Source: Bryobacter aggregatus MPL3 (lineage in GTDB: Bacteria; Acidobacteriota; Terriglobia; Bryobacterales; Bryobacteraceae). Taken from it: DNA of 64,000 nt. The notes beneath the pieces were generated by a model, which was not told the DNA's origin, did no database searches, and saw only the letters and a program-made list of their open reading frames with translations. The position numbers were made by a program, and so were the translations under genes. The first letter of the stretch is position 1, and each line of letters starts with the position of its first letter. Shown here one piece after another: positions 23,539 through 31,931 of this stretch. The stretch spans positions 3,472,001 to 3,536,000 of the forward strand of contig NZ_JNIF01000003.1 of NCBI RefSeq assembly GCF_000702445.1. The letters are read 5' to 3'.

Positions 23539-26138
23539 TCCGCGTGCAGGCTGGCGCGCGGGTCCTGGCTCGCAGAGATCCAGGCCGGCACAAACGAGGA
23601 GAAGACCGCCACCAGGAAGATGAAGCTCAACACACTTGCCAGCACGGCGGGGTCTGTCGGCGAGACCCGGTAGAGGAGATCGGAGGCGGCCGTCGCGACG
23701 GAGATTGCAACAACCAGTCCTGCGATCTCTCCAGACAGCACCCACAGCAACGCGTTGCGCGTTGTCTGTGCGACGAGCCGCCCGCGTCCCGCGCCCACCG
23801 CAAGGCGAACAGCGATCTCCTTGCGCCGCACCGCGAGCGATTCGCGCATCACGCTATGAATGCCTGCGCCGGCCAGCAGTACAGCGCCCAGCGAGAAGAT
23901 CATCAGCAGCGACGCATTGAAGCGGCTCCGCGCGGTATTGCGCTCGAGCAGTTCCTCCATCGTCGCCTCGCCTGCGATGGCTTGTGTGGGGTCGATCTGG
24001 CGCAGCGTGTTTCTCACCAGTTGCAGCAGTTCTGCGGTGGGCACGGTGCCGCGCAGCACCAGATAGTTGGTGGGTGCTGTTACCTGTTGGTCGGGAACAT
24101 AGATGTCGTCGTTGGATTGCACGACGCCGCGATAGCGGGCATCGGCGACCACACCCACCACCTTGCGCCAAGCGCCAAAGCTGCGCATCTTCTGGCCCAA
24201 CGGCTCCCGGCCACTGGCGCGCACCTTCTGGGCCAGTGAGCGGCTGATGATCACTACCTTCTCGGCGCTCTCCGTATCGTGATCATTGAAGTCGCGGCCG
24301 CTCAAGAACGGAGTGCCGACCGTCTCAAAGTAGTGCGGAGTGATCGCCTCAAAGTTGGCGGTGGTAATCAAATGTGGGTCCCTGCTTCCGGCTTCATATT
24401 CGAAGCTGTATTGGGTGTCCCAGCCCACCGCGCCTTCGAGCGGACGCAGTAGCACCGCTGCAGCGCTAGTGACTTCGGGGCGGGCTCGCAGGTGGTCCAG
24501 TAGATCGCGATAGAAGCGGCGGCGCGACTCTGCGTTCACGCGTTGGCCGCGCAGCGCCAGATTCATGGTGAGGGTATCGCGATGGGCGAAGCCCGTCTCG
24601 GTGCGCTGCATCGCGCGGTAGCTGAGCGAAAGCAACAAACCCACTCCCAGGATCGCGACGGTGAGCGCGGCTTGTAGAAAGACGAATCCGTTCTGCATCT
24701 GCGCGCCGCTGCGCGAGCCCGCGGTCCGTGCTCCGCCATCGCGCAGGAGCTGATCGAGATTCTTTCTCCGCAGCAGCAAGGCCGGGCCAACGCTGCAGGC
24801 GATGGTTGCCAGTAGCGCGGTGGTGGCGGCAAAGGTGACAGCTGTCCCGTCCAGTCCCGCTGTTTCGATGCGCGGGATGTCGGCGGGAGCCCAATGGATG
24901 AGCAAGCGGATCATCGCGGTAGCCAGCATCGATCCGATGAGAGTCGCGACCGAGGCGGCAACCAGGCCCTCCACCCCAAACTGCAGCAGGATCTGCGCCG
25001 GAGACGCGCCAATCGAAATGCGTGTCGCGACTTCACGCCGTCTGACCAGCGCTCGCGACAGGAATAAGTTGCCCGCGCTGACTGCTGCTGAAACCAGCAA
25101 CAACAGCGAGGCGAGCAACGAGATGAGCAGTTGCGACTTCGATGAGCCGGTCAGGAAATCAGCAAGAGGCGTGACGACGGCATGTTGCGTTTGGGAATAG
25201 ATCTCCGGGTGATCGCGATACTGCAACTGTACGGTGCGTTCGGCAGCATTCTGTAACTCGCCTCTGGTGACTCCCGGCTGCACGCGCACAACGGCCTGCA
25301 ACCAGATGAGGCTGCGGTCCGTGTTCTGGCGCAAGGGCACCCACAGACCGGCGCCGCGTGGAAAGTCGACATCGGCGCCCATCACGCCGATGATCTGGTG
25401 CCCCAGTCCATTCAACTGGATCGTTTGTCCGATCACATCGCGGCGAGCTCCAAACTGATTCCGCCACACTCCATGCGACAAGATCACCACTGGGCTCGCG
25501 TTGGTAGCTTCATCGGCGGTCTCAAAGTTGCGGCCCAGCATCGGCGCAACGCCAAGCACCCGGAAGAGGTCTGCTGTTGCCGGGCAAGACTCGATTTGTA
25601 CCGGTTCCTGGCGCCCCACCTGCAGCACACGGCCATTGCCGTATAGCGCGGCAGGAATCAGCGCAACATGGGCGATCTGCGGAATCGTCGCGCGCAGATC
25701 CTCTAGCTCCGGAACGGCCAGTTCGCCAACGGCGGGTGTGTTCGCCTGGCTGTCGCGCTTCCAGAGTAGATGAACATTCTCCTGCTGCGGGAAAGGAAGC
25801 GGATTCAACACAACGGCGTGCACCAGCGAGAACATCGCGACGCTCAGCCCGATGCCGAGCGCAAGAATGCCAGTGGCATAGAGATAGGCATCGCCGTTGC
25901 GCCGGTAGGATCGCAACGCGAAGCGCATATGCCGGACAATCATGCCCATCCGGTGGAACGCGTGCGTGTCCTGCACCTGGTCTTCAATCGCACCGTCCTG
26001 GCCGAGAGCGAGCCTCGCCTTACGGGCGGCCTCCACCTCGCTGTCCCCCGCCTCGCGGAACTCGCGCTTCAGTTCTTCCAAGTGGAAGGCGAGTTCCTCG
26101 CGAATCGGGTCTTTGCGCCTGAGCCAACGGTGAAACAT
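23535..26138 (-). CDS. Large MacB/FtsX-type ABC permease (ADOP type)
   Basis: 867 residues. A soluble N-terminal prefix (about 1-60, WLRRKDPIREELAFHLEELKREF ... EVEAARKARLALGQ) precedes two tandem MacB units: a first transmembrane segment (about 90-112), a periplasmic domain (about 120-300) and three helices, then the same again, with no ATPase domain. The C-terminal end (VRRKEIAVRLAVGAGRGRLVAQ ... PRASLHAD) is the FtsX signature. Such permeases with a DUF-like prefix, next to PadR regulators and without cognate ATPases, are characteristic of Acidobacteriota; their transport substrates are not known. It starts immediately after the PadR stop (TAGATG). Confidence 0.93.
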   Translation of the reverse strand: MFHRWLRRKDPIREELAFHLEELKREFREAGDSEVEAARKARLALGQDGAIEDQVQDTHAFHRMGMIVRHMRFALRSYRRNGDAYLYATGILALGIGLSVAMFSLVHAVVLNPLPFPQQENVHLLWKRDSQANTPAVGELAVPELEDLRATIPQIAHVALIPAALYGNGRVLQVGRQEPVQIESCPATADLFRVLGVAPMLGRNFETADEATNASPVVILSHGVWRNQFGARRDVIGQTIQLNGLGHQIIGVMGADVDFPRGAGLWVPLRQNTDRSLIWLQAVVRVQPGVTRGELQNAAERTVQLQYRDHPEIYSQTQHAVVTPLADFLTGSSKSQLLISLLASLLLLVSAAVSAGNLFLSRALVRRREVATRISIGASPAQILLQFGVEGLVAASVATLIGSMLATAMIRLLIHWAPADIPRIETAGLDGTAVTFAATTALLATIACSVGPALLLRRKNLDQLLRDGGARTAGSRSGAQMQNGFVFLQAALTVAILGVGLLLSLSYRAMQRTETGFAHRDTLTMNLALRGQRVNAESRRRFYRDLLDHLRARPEVTSAAAVLLRPLEGAVGWDTQYSFEYEAGSRDPHLITTANFEAITPHYFETVGTPFLSGRDFNDHDTESAEKVVIISRSLAQKVRASGREPLGQKMRSFGAWRKVVGVVADARYRGVVQSNDDIYVPDQQVTAPTNYLVLRGTVPTAELLQLVRNTLRQIDPTQAIAGEATMEELLERNTARSRFNASLLMIFSLGAVLLAGAGIHSVMRESLAVRRKEIAVRLAVGAGRGRLVAQTTRNALLWVLSGEIAGLVVAISVATAASDLLYRVSPTDPAVLASVLSFIFLVAVFSSFVPAWISASQDPRASLHAD

Positions 26139-26471
26139 CTAGACGCTCCTCATCACGCGAGTGACGGCCAACACGGAAGCGCGCCAGCGGTTCCGCTCGA
26201 TCTCGATCTGCTTCTTGCCTGCAGGCGTTAGAGAGTAGTAGCGAGCTCTGCGGTTAGTAGGCGAGATCTCCCAGTCCGCGCTGATCCAGCCATTGGCTTC
26301 CAGACGCCGCAGGGCGGGGTAGAGCGATCCATGATCCACCAGCAAGGTTTCAGAAGAGCGATCCTCGATCCTCTTTGCGATCTCATAGCCATTCGCCTTC
26401 TGGCGCAGCAGCACCTGAAGGATCATCATGTTGAGCGTGCCTTGCAGAAGCTCGGCCTGTTGGTCTGCCAT
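26139..26471 (-). CDS. PadR-family transcriptional regulator
   Basis: 110 residues with the PadR winged helix: LLQGTLNMMILQVLLRQKANGYEIAKRIEDRS, VDHGSLYPALRRLEANGWISADWE, NRRARYYSLTPAGKKQIEIERNRW. It lies between two large permease genes on the same strand and is directly adjacent to the downstream one, so it most likely represses that operon. A CTACCGGTAG palindrome is 20 bases upstream of its start. Confidence 0.95.
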   Translation of the reverse strand: MADQQAELLQGTLNMMILQVLLRQKANGYEIAKRIEDRSSETLLVDHGSLYPALRRLEANGWISADWEISPTNRRARYYSLTPAGKKQIEIERNRWRASVLAVTRVMRSV

Positions 26472-26490
26472 CGCTTCAGATCATAACACT

Positions 26491-26500
26491 CTACCGGTAG
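26491..26500. promoter_or_regulatory. Candidate PadR operator
   Basis: A perfect 10-base palindrome CTACCGGTAG lies in the 40-base gap upstream of the PadR gene. On the minus strand a TATGAT -10-like hexamer follows it (26482-26487). No good -35 is seen. Binding by the adjacent PadR is inferred. Confidence 0.4.
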
Positions 26501-26511
26501 ACAAACTACTA

Positions 26512-28980
26512 TCAGTCGCCGCGCAGCGCCTCCACCGGAGCAATGCGCGAGGCCCGTCTTGCGGGGAGATAAGCGGCAAGCGCCGCGGCTGTCAGCAGGA
26601 AAGCCGGCACCAGCGCATAGGTGAGAGGATCGATCGGACTCACCTCAAACAGGAAGCTGGTCATGTACTGCGTCAGTGGAATGGTGATCGCAAAGCCGCA
26701 AGCCACTCCGATGGCCGCCAGCAGCACGCCATGATTGAGGAACATGCGGCGAACCAGTTCGGCGGGCGCGCCCAGTGCCATTCGGATGCCGATCTCCCGA
26801 GTCCGCTGCGCGATCGAATAAGAGATCACGCCATAGATGCCAATGATGCCGAGCAGCAGCGCCATGCCTGCCGAGATCGACAACAACAGCAGCGTGAAGG
26901 TGGTGCGCGACAAGGCGCGGTTGTAGATCTCCTTCACGGTGCGCAGGTTCGCGATGGGCAGTTGTGGATTCACAGACCAGATCGCTTGCTGCACCTCTCG
27001 GGTGAAAGCGGAAGTGCCGGTGCGCTGGCTTCGGATCACATAGATCATGCTGCGGTCGATCTCGATCGCATGGCCCCAGAAATCGCGCTTCAGCAGTGGC
27101 CAGTACACAATCTTGGGTGCTGCTTGATCCGGGCCATCCTGACGTTCTATGCCAGCCACGCCGACAACCTCGCGCCAGATGCCGGTGGAGGTTTCCTTCA
27201 CTCTTTTTCCCAATGCAGCCTGTGGGCTGCCCCACATCTCGAGGGCCAGATTCTGCGAGACGATCGCCACTGGCCGTGTTTCGAAGATGTCGGTCCAGGT
27301 CACATCGCGGCCGGCGACAAGCGAATTCCCCATGGCCGCAAAGTATCCCGGCCCTATGTTTTTGTGGCGGCGAAGCGGAGGGAACTTGTTCGGCTCGATG
27401 GGCTTGTCTTCGGCATAGAGAGGGTCCGAAGAGGTGTTGCCGTCCATGGTGACTCCGGTCGTCATCCCAACCGTGGTCACGCCAGGGATCTCAGACAGCT
27501 TGGCGACGATCGCTCTTTCCATTGCCGCGGCAGCGTGAGGGTCCTTGACCTGCGCTTCCGGAATGAAGAGCCGGAGCGTCAGAATCTGTTCGGGAAGCGT
27601 GAAGCCGGGATGCACCTGATGCATGGCTATCGAGCTTCGGATGAGCAGTCCAGAGACCAACAGCAGCACCATCGCCATGGTCACTTGCACCACCACCAGC
27701 GTGTTGCGTGTACGATGCCGTTGCCGTCCGTCGCTCACGTTGCGGTTGCCCGCGCGCAAGGCGGTTTGCAATTGCGGCCCGGCATACTTCAAAACCGGCG
27801 CAAGGCCCAAGCTCACTCCCGCCAGGAGCGTGATGGCGGCAGCAAAGCCAAGGACTGTCGCATCGATCGAGAGTTCGCCGAGCCGTGGGAGATTCGCGGG
27901 GGCAAGCCAGATCAAGAGCTGAATCGCCGCGCTGGCCACTCCGACGCCCAACAAGCCGCCGAGCGCGGCAAGCGTCAGTGTCTCGGTTAACATCTCGCGG
28001 GTGAGCGTCATGCGGCTGGCGCCCAGCGCCGCGCGCACGGCCAGTTCCTGTTGCCGGCCATCTGCCTTCACCAGCAGAAGATTCGCGACATTCGCACAGG
28101 CAATGAGAAGCACGATCCCTACAGTCACCATCAATAGCCAGAGCGTCTTTGCTGCGTCGCCGATCACTTCGGCCTTGAGGGGCTGCACGCGCGGACCCAT
28201 TTTCGATTCTTCGAGCATCCCTTTCGAGATGCCCGGTGCGAGCTTAAACTTCTGTGGCAGCATCGCAATCATGCGCATGACGTCGGCGTTGGCCTGTTGG
28301 ATCGTGACGCCGGGCTTGAGCCGCGCAATCGCCCGATAAGAAAAGTTGCCGACAAAGACCTTGCTCCGATCCCACTGGAACAACTCAATGATCTCGAAGC
28401 GCCGGTTCAGAAATCGAAACTGCTCGGGCAACACGCCGATGATCTCTTTCAGGTTTCCATCCACCACCAGTTTCTGGCCGATAATTTTGGGATCCCCTCC
28501 AAAGCGGCGCTGGAAATAGCCATAGGACAGCATCATGGTATGAGGGCTGCCCGGCTGGTCATCGACACGGGAGAAGAGCCGGCCCAGCGCGGGGCGCGCC
28601 CGCAGCAATGGGAGTGTTGCATCGGTCACCAGCAAACCGTCCACCTGTTCGGGCTCTCCGGTGCCTGTGATGCTCGAGGAGGAGCCCGACCACATGCCAA
28701 TGTCTTCAAAAGAGCGGCCCTCTTCACGATAGGTAAAGTAGGTGGCGGGAGAGGCATTGAGTTCTTCAATTTGCACTCCCGGCGCCGTCTGAAACACACC
28801 GACCAGCGCGTCTGGCTGCGGGTAGGGGAGCGGACGGATTAGCACCGTGTTCAGAATCGAAAAGATTGCCGTGTTTGCGCCGATCCCAATTGCCAGTGTG
28901 AGTAAAGTCACAGCCGTGAACAACGGAGCGCGCCGCATCCGCCGGAAACTCTGGATGAAATTGGAAGTGAGAAAGGACAT
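26512..28980 (-). CDS. Large MacB/FtsX-type ABC permease without N-terminal prefix
   Basis: 822 residues from ATG 28980; the open frame upstream to 29541 overlaps the divergent msrQ gene and is not protein-like. It starts directly with the first MacB transmembrane segment (SFLTSNFIQSFRRMRRAPLFTAVTLLTLAIGIGANTAIFSILNTVLIRPLPY). A periplasmic domain (VFQTAPGVQIEELNASPATYFTYRE ... RLFSRVDDQPGSPHTMMLSYGYFQRRFGGDP), an FtsX core (LLIACANVANLLLVKADGRQQELAVRAALGA), and a second MacB/FtsX copy ending RRASRIAPVEALRGD follow. Unlike the other three large permeases here, it lacks the soluble N-terminal prefix. It is upstream of the PadR gene on the same strand and divergent from msrQ, with 18 bases between. 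Confidence 0.93.
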   Translation of the reverse strand: MSFLTSNFIQSFRRMRRAPLFTAVTLLTLAIGIGANTAIFSILNTVLIRPLPYPQPDALVGVFQTAPGVQIEELNASPATYFTYREEGRSFEDIGMWSGSSSSITGTGEPEQVDGLLVTDATLPLLRARPALGRLFSRVDDQPGSPHTMMLSYGYFQRRFGGDPKIIGQKLVVDGNLKEIIGVLPEQFRFLNRRFEIIELFQWDRSKVFVGNFSYRAIARLKPGVTIQQANADVMRMIAMLPQKFKLAPGISKGMLEESKMGPRVQPLKAEVIGDAAKTLWLLMVTVGIVLLIACANVANLLLVKADGRQQELAVRAALGASRMTLTREMLTETLTLAALGGLLGVGVASAAIQLLIWLAPANLPRLGELSIDATVLGFAAAITLLAGVSLGLAPVLKYAGPQLQTALRAGNRNVSDGRQRHRTRNTLVVVQVTMAMVLLLVSGLLIRSSIAMHQVHPGFTLPEQILTLRLFIPEAQVKDPHAAAAMERAIVAKLSEIPGVTTVGMTTGVTMDGNTSSDPLYAEDKPIEPNKFPPLRRHKNIGPGYFAAMGNSLVAGRDVTWTDIFETRPVAIVSQNLALEMWGSPQAALGKRVKETSTGIWREVVGVAGIERQDGPDQAAPKIVYWPLLKRDFWGHAIEIDRSMIYVIRSQRTGTSAFTREVQQAIWSVNPQLPIANLRTVKEIYNRALSRTTFTLLLLSISAGMALLLGIIGIYGVISYSIAQRTREIGIRMALGAPAELVRRMFLNHGVLLAAIGVACGFAITIPLTQYMTSFLFEVSPIDPLTYALVPAFLLTAAALAAYLPARRASRIAPVEALRGD

Positions 28981-28998
28981 GACTGAGAGCAAATACGG

Positions 28999-29658
28999 AT
29001 GAGCGTGGGAAAAGTTGCCAAAAAATCGCAGCGCTATAATTTGCCTTTGGCAATCGTGAAATCCTTCTGGCGCAGCGCGGCATGGAAACCCGCGGTGTTC
29101 CTCCTCTCTCTTGTCCCTCTTGCTCACTTGGTCTGGCGTTTCGAGAACAATGATCTCGGCCCCAATCCTCTTGAGGAGCTGACCCATGTCACTGGCGATT
29201 GGGCGATCTGGTTCCTGCTGCTCTCGCTGGCGATTACGCCGCTGCGCCGGCTTCTTGGACAACCGGATCTCATCCGCTTCCGGCGGCTGCTCGGGCTCTT
29301 CGCCGCTTTCTACGCGGTGCTGCATACGGGCGTCTGGGCCTATTTCGACAAGCAACTCGACCCCACCGAATTGATTGCCGATCTGACCCTGCGCCGCTTC
29401 ATCATTGCGGGCATGATCTCCTTGGTGATCCTGCTGATTCTCGCTGCGACCTCGACCAACGCGTCCATTCGATTTCTCGGGAAGAATTGGCGAAGGCTGC
29501 ATCGGCTGGTCTACCTTGCCGCTGCGCTCGCCGTGCTGCATTACTACTGGTTAGTGAAAGCAGACACGCGGCTGCCGCTCAGCTATGCAGGCATTCTGCT
29601 CCTCTTGTTGCTCGCCCGAACGATTCCCCTCCGGAGTAACGCGAATCTGACAAAATGA
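28999..29658 (+). CDS. msrQ: MsrQ-like heme-binding membrane protein
   Basis: 219 residues from ATG 28999. A GTG at 29056 would give a length (200) nearer to E. coli MsrQ, and a TATAAT box lies at 29035-29040, so the start is uncertain. It has the ferric-reductase-like membrane domain with about six helices: KPAVFLLSLVPLAHLVWRF, THVTGDWAIWFLLLSLAITPLRRLL, RRLLGLFAAFYAVLHTGVWAYF (heme His), RRLHRLVYLAAALAVLHYYWL (heme His pair). MsrQ passes quinone electrons to the periplasmic methionine sulfoxide reductase MsrP. No msrP is adjacent; instead the ATGA-coupled next gene is a cytochrome-DUF1549-DUF1553 protein. Confidence 0.85.
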   Translation: MSVGKVAKKSQRYNLPLAIVKSFWRSAAWKPAVFLLSLVPLAHLVWRFENNDLGPNPLEELTHVTGDWAIWFLLLSLAITPLRRLLGQPDLIRFRRLLGLFAAFYAVLHTGVWAYFDKQLDPTELIADLTLRRFIIAGMISLVILLILAATSTNASIRFLGKNWRRLHRLVYLAAALAVLHYYWLVKADTRLPLSYAGILLLLLLARTIPLRSNANLTK

Positions 29659-31931
29659 TGTCAGCCGTGAGACGCCTTCTAGCCTGGATCGTTGTTGCCT
29701 GTGCAAGCAGCCTTGCACAAACCCCTGACGCGCAGTTCTTCGAATCGAATGTCCGCCCAATCCTGCGTGCCAATTGCTGGGGCTGCCACAGCGAAGCAAA
29801 CTCCACCTCCGGCCTCTCCCTCCAGACTCGCGAATCGATCCTGCGCGGCGGCAATCGCGGCGCCTCTGTCGACATCATCTTGAACGCGGCCCGCCATGTC
29901 GGCGACCTCAAAATGCCGCCGAACAAGCAACTGGCGCCCGATCAAATTGCGACCCTCGAGAAATGGTTTGCCGCCGGTCTGCCTATGCCCGAGAACCTTG
30001 CAAAGTCCAAGCGTGCGGGTGGCAAGCACTGGTCCTTCCAGCCCTTGAATCGCGCCGCGATTCCTGAGGTTGCCAATGCCTCCTGGCCGAAGAATCCGAT
30101 CGACAACTTTATCCTTGCGAAGATTGAAGCAGCTAAGCTCATGCCTGCGGTGGAGGCTCCCAAGGCCCTGCTGCTGCGCCGCTTGAGTCTCGATCTCACC
30201 GGCCTTCCTCCCACGCCCGAGGAGACCAAGGCCTACCTCGCCGATACCAGCGCCAACGCCTACGAGAAGCAGGTGGACCGCCTGCTTGCCTCGCCGCACT
30301 ACGGTGAACGTTGGGGCCGCCTCTGGCTCGACATCGCACGCTATGCCGATTCCGATGGCTACACGATCGACGCGCCGCGCGACATCTGGATGTATCGCGA
30401 CTGGGTCATCAACGCGATCAATGCCGACCTGCCCTTTGATCGCTTCACCATCGATCAGCTTGCCGGTGACTTGGCGCCGAACCCCACCACCGAGCAACTG
30501 ATCGCCACCGGCTTCCACCGCAATACGACCTCAAACTATGAAGGCGGTATCGACTTTGAACAGTACCGCGTCGAGGCTGTTGCCGATCGCGTCGCCACCA
30601 CCGGGTCCGCCTGGCTCGGCCTGACCCTCGGTTGTGCGCGCTGCCACGATCACAAGTTCGACCCTGTCTCCCAACGCGAGTATTACCAGTTCTTTGCCTT
30701 CTTCAACAACAGCGACGAGGTGGACAAGGAAGCCGACCGCAAGTTCTTCAACAAGCCCTTCCTCGAACTCGGCAGCGAGAAGGAGAAAGCGGAGTTTGCT
30801 GTCTGGCAGGCGGACATCATCCAGGAAGAAGCGAAGATCCGCCGCCACATCGAACTGAATCCAGGCGACCAGGAAAAGGACGAAGTCCTCAAGGGGCTCA
30901 ACAAAGAGATGGCCGCGCTGCGAGCGAAGAAGCCCAAGCTACCCCGCACGATGATCATGCGCGACCTGCCCACGGCCCGTCCGGCTTATGTGCATCTCGG
31001 CGGCGACTTCATGCGCAAAGGCGCTCCGGTTACGCCCGGCACTCTCGCCGTACTGCCTGCGATGGCGAACGCCGGCCCCAATGCGAATCGTCTCGATCTT
31101 GCCAAGTGGATTGTGGACCCAAAGAATCCGCTCACGCCACGCGTCACCGTCAATCGCATCTGGCAGCAATACTTCGGCCGCGGCATTGTTGATTCGGAGG
31201 CCGACTTCGGCACTCAAGGCGACAAGCCTACCCATCCGGAATTGCTCGATTACCTCGCGCTGCAGTTCATCGACAACGGCTGGAGCCAGAAGAAGCTACA
31301 CCGGCTGATCGTGACCTCAGCCACCTACCGGCAATCCTCTTCTGCCACCACCGCCGACCCGGAGAATCACCTCTTCGCACGCCAATCGCGCCTGCGTCTC
31401 GACGCCGAAATCATCCGTGATTCTTCGCTCGTCGTCAGCGGTCTCTTCTCGCCGAAGCTCGGCGGGCCAAGCGTCTACCCGCCGCAGCCCGCGGGTGTCT
31501 CGCAAGTCACTCAAGTGCGTCGCGAATGGAAGGTGTCGCCTGGCGAGGATCGCTATCGCCGTGGCATGTACACGTTCTTCCAGCGCGCCGCGCCGCATCC
31601 CAGTCTGGTGGTCTTTGATGCGCCCGACGCCTCCACCGCCTGCACGCGGCGTCCCCGTTCAAACACTCCTTTGCAAGCGCTGACACAGTTGAACGATGAG
31701 GCTTCCGCGGAGTTTGCCGATGCGCTGGCGCGCCGCATGACAGCCGCTGCGGCCAACGATGACGCGATCCTCGCAAAGGGTTATGAGATCAGTTTGAACC
31801 GCGCGCCTCGCCCGGAAGAGCTGGAGCGTCTGCGTCGCTTTGTCCGCGTCCAGCGGGATTCGCAACACGATCCCTGGCCCGCCGTTGCCCGCGTTCTAAT
31901 CAACCTCGATGAGTTCCTGACACGCCCATGA
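29655..31931 (+). CDS. PSCyt1-DUF1549-DUF1553 protein
   Basis: 758 residues with a signal peptide (RLLAWIVVACASSLAQ). A planctomycete-type cytochrome c domain has one heme motif CWGCH (Cys41-His45) and an LKMPPNKQL methionine ligand region (PSCyt1). A DUF1549 domain follows (PIDNFILAKIEAAKLMPAVEAPKALLLRRLSLDLTGLPPTPEE ... ERWGRLWLDIARYADSDGY ... LGCARCHDHKFDPVSQREYY, with a second CARCH motif). Then comes DUF1553 (LAKWIVDPKNPLTPRVTVNRIWQQYFGRGIV ... RRSRNTPLQALTQLND-like end). These exported proteins occur in Planctomycetes and Acidobacteriota, always with DUF1501; the substrate is thought to be a polymer but is not established. ATGA overlaps join it to msrQ and DUF1501. Confidence 0.95.
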   Translation: MMSAVRRLLAWIVVACASSLAQTPDAQFFESNVRPILRANCWGCHSEANSTSGLSLQTRESILRGGNRGASVDIILNAARHVGDLKMPPNKQLAPDQIATLEKWFAAGLPMPENLAKSKRAGGKHWSFQPLNRAAIPEVANASWPKNPIDNFILAKIEAAKLMPAVEAPKALLLRRLSLDLTGLPPTPEETKAYLADTSANAYEKQVDRLLASPHYGERWGRLWLDIARYADSDGYTIDAPRDIWMYRDWVINAINADLPFDRFTIDQLAGDLAPNPTTEQLIATGFHRNTTSNYEGGIDFEQYRVEAVADRVATTGSAWLGLTLGCARCHDHKFDPVSQREYYQFFAFFNNSDEVDKEADRKFFNKPFLELGSEKEKAEFAVWQADIIQEEAKIRRHIELNPGDQEKDEVLKGLNKEMAALRAKKPKLPRTMIMRDLPTARPAYVHLGGDFMRKGAPVTPGTLAVLPAMANAGPNANRLDLAKWIVDPKNPLTPRVTVNRIWQQYFGRGIVDSEADFGTQGDKPTHPELLDYLALQFIDNGWSQKKLHRLIVTSATYRQSSSATTADPENHLFARQSRLRLDAEIIRDSSLVVSGLFSPKLGGPSVYPPQPAGVSQVTQVRREWKVSPGEDRYRRGMYTFFQRAAPHPSLVVFDAPDASTACTRRPRSNTPLQALTQLNDEASAEFADALARRMTAAAANDDAILAKGYEISLNRAPRPEELERLRRFVRVQRDSQHDPWPAVARVLINLDEFLTRP

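Noticed and set aside
26428-27990. 520-codon plus-strand frame opposite a permease gene
   Set aside because: Low-complexity His/Arg/Gln-rich translation antisense to a well-supported FtsX permease.
28981-29541. N-terminal extension of the permease gene that starts at 28980
   Set aside because: It is antisense to msrQ, lacks a ribosome site and is not membrane-protein-like; the ATG at 28980 starts exactly at the conserved first helix region.
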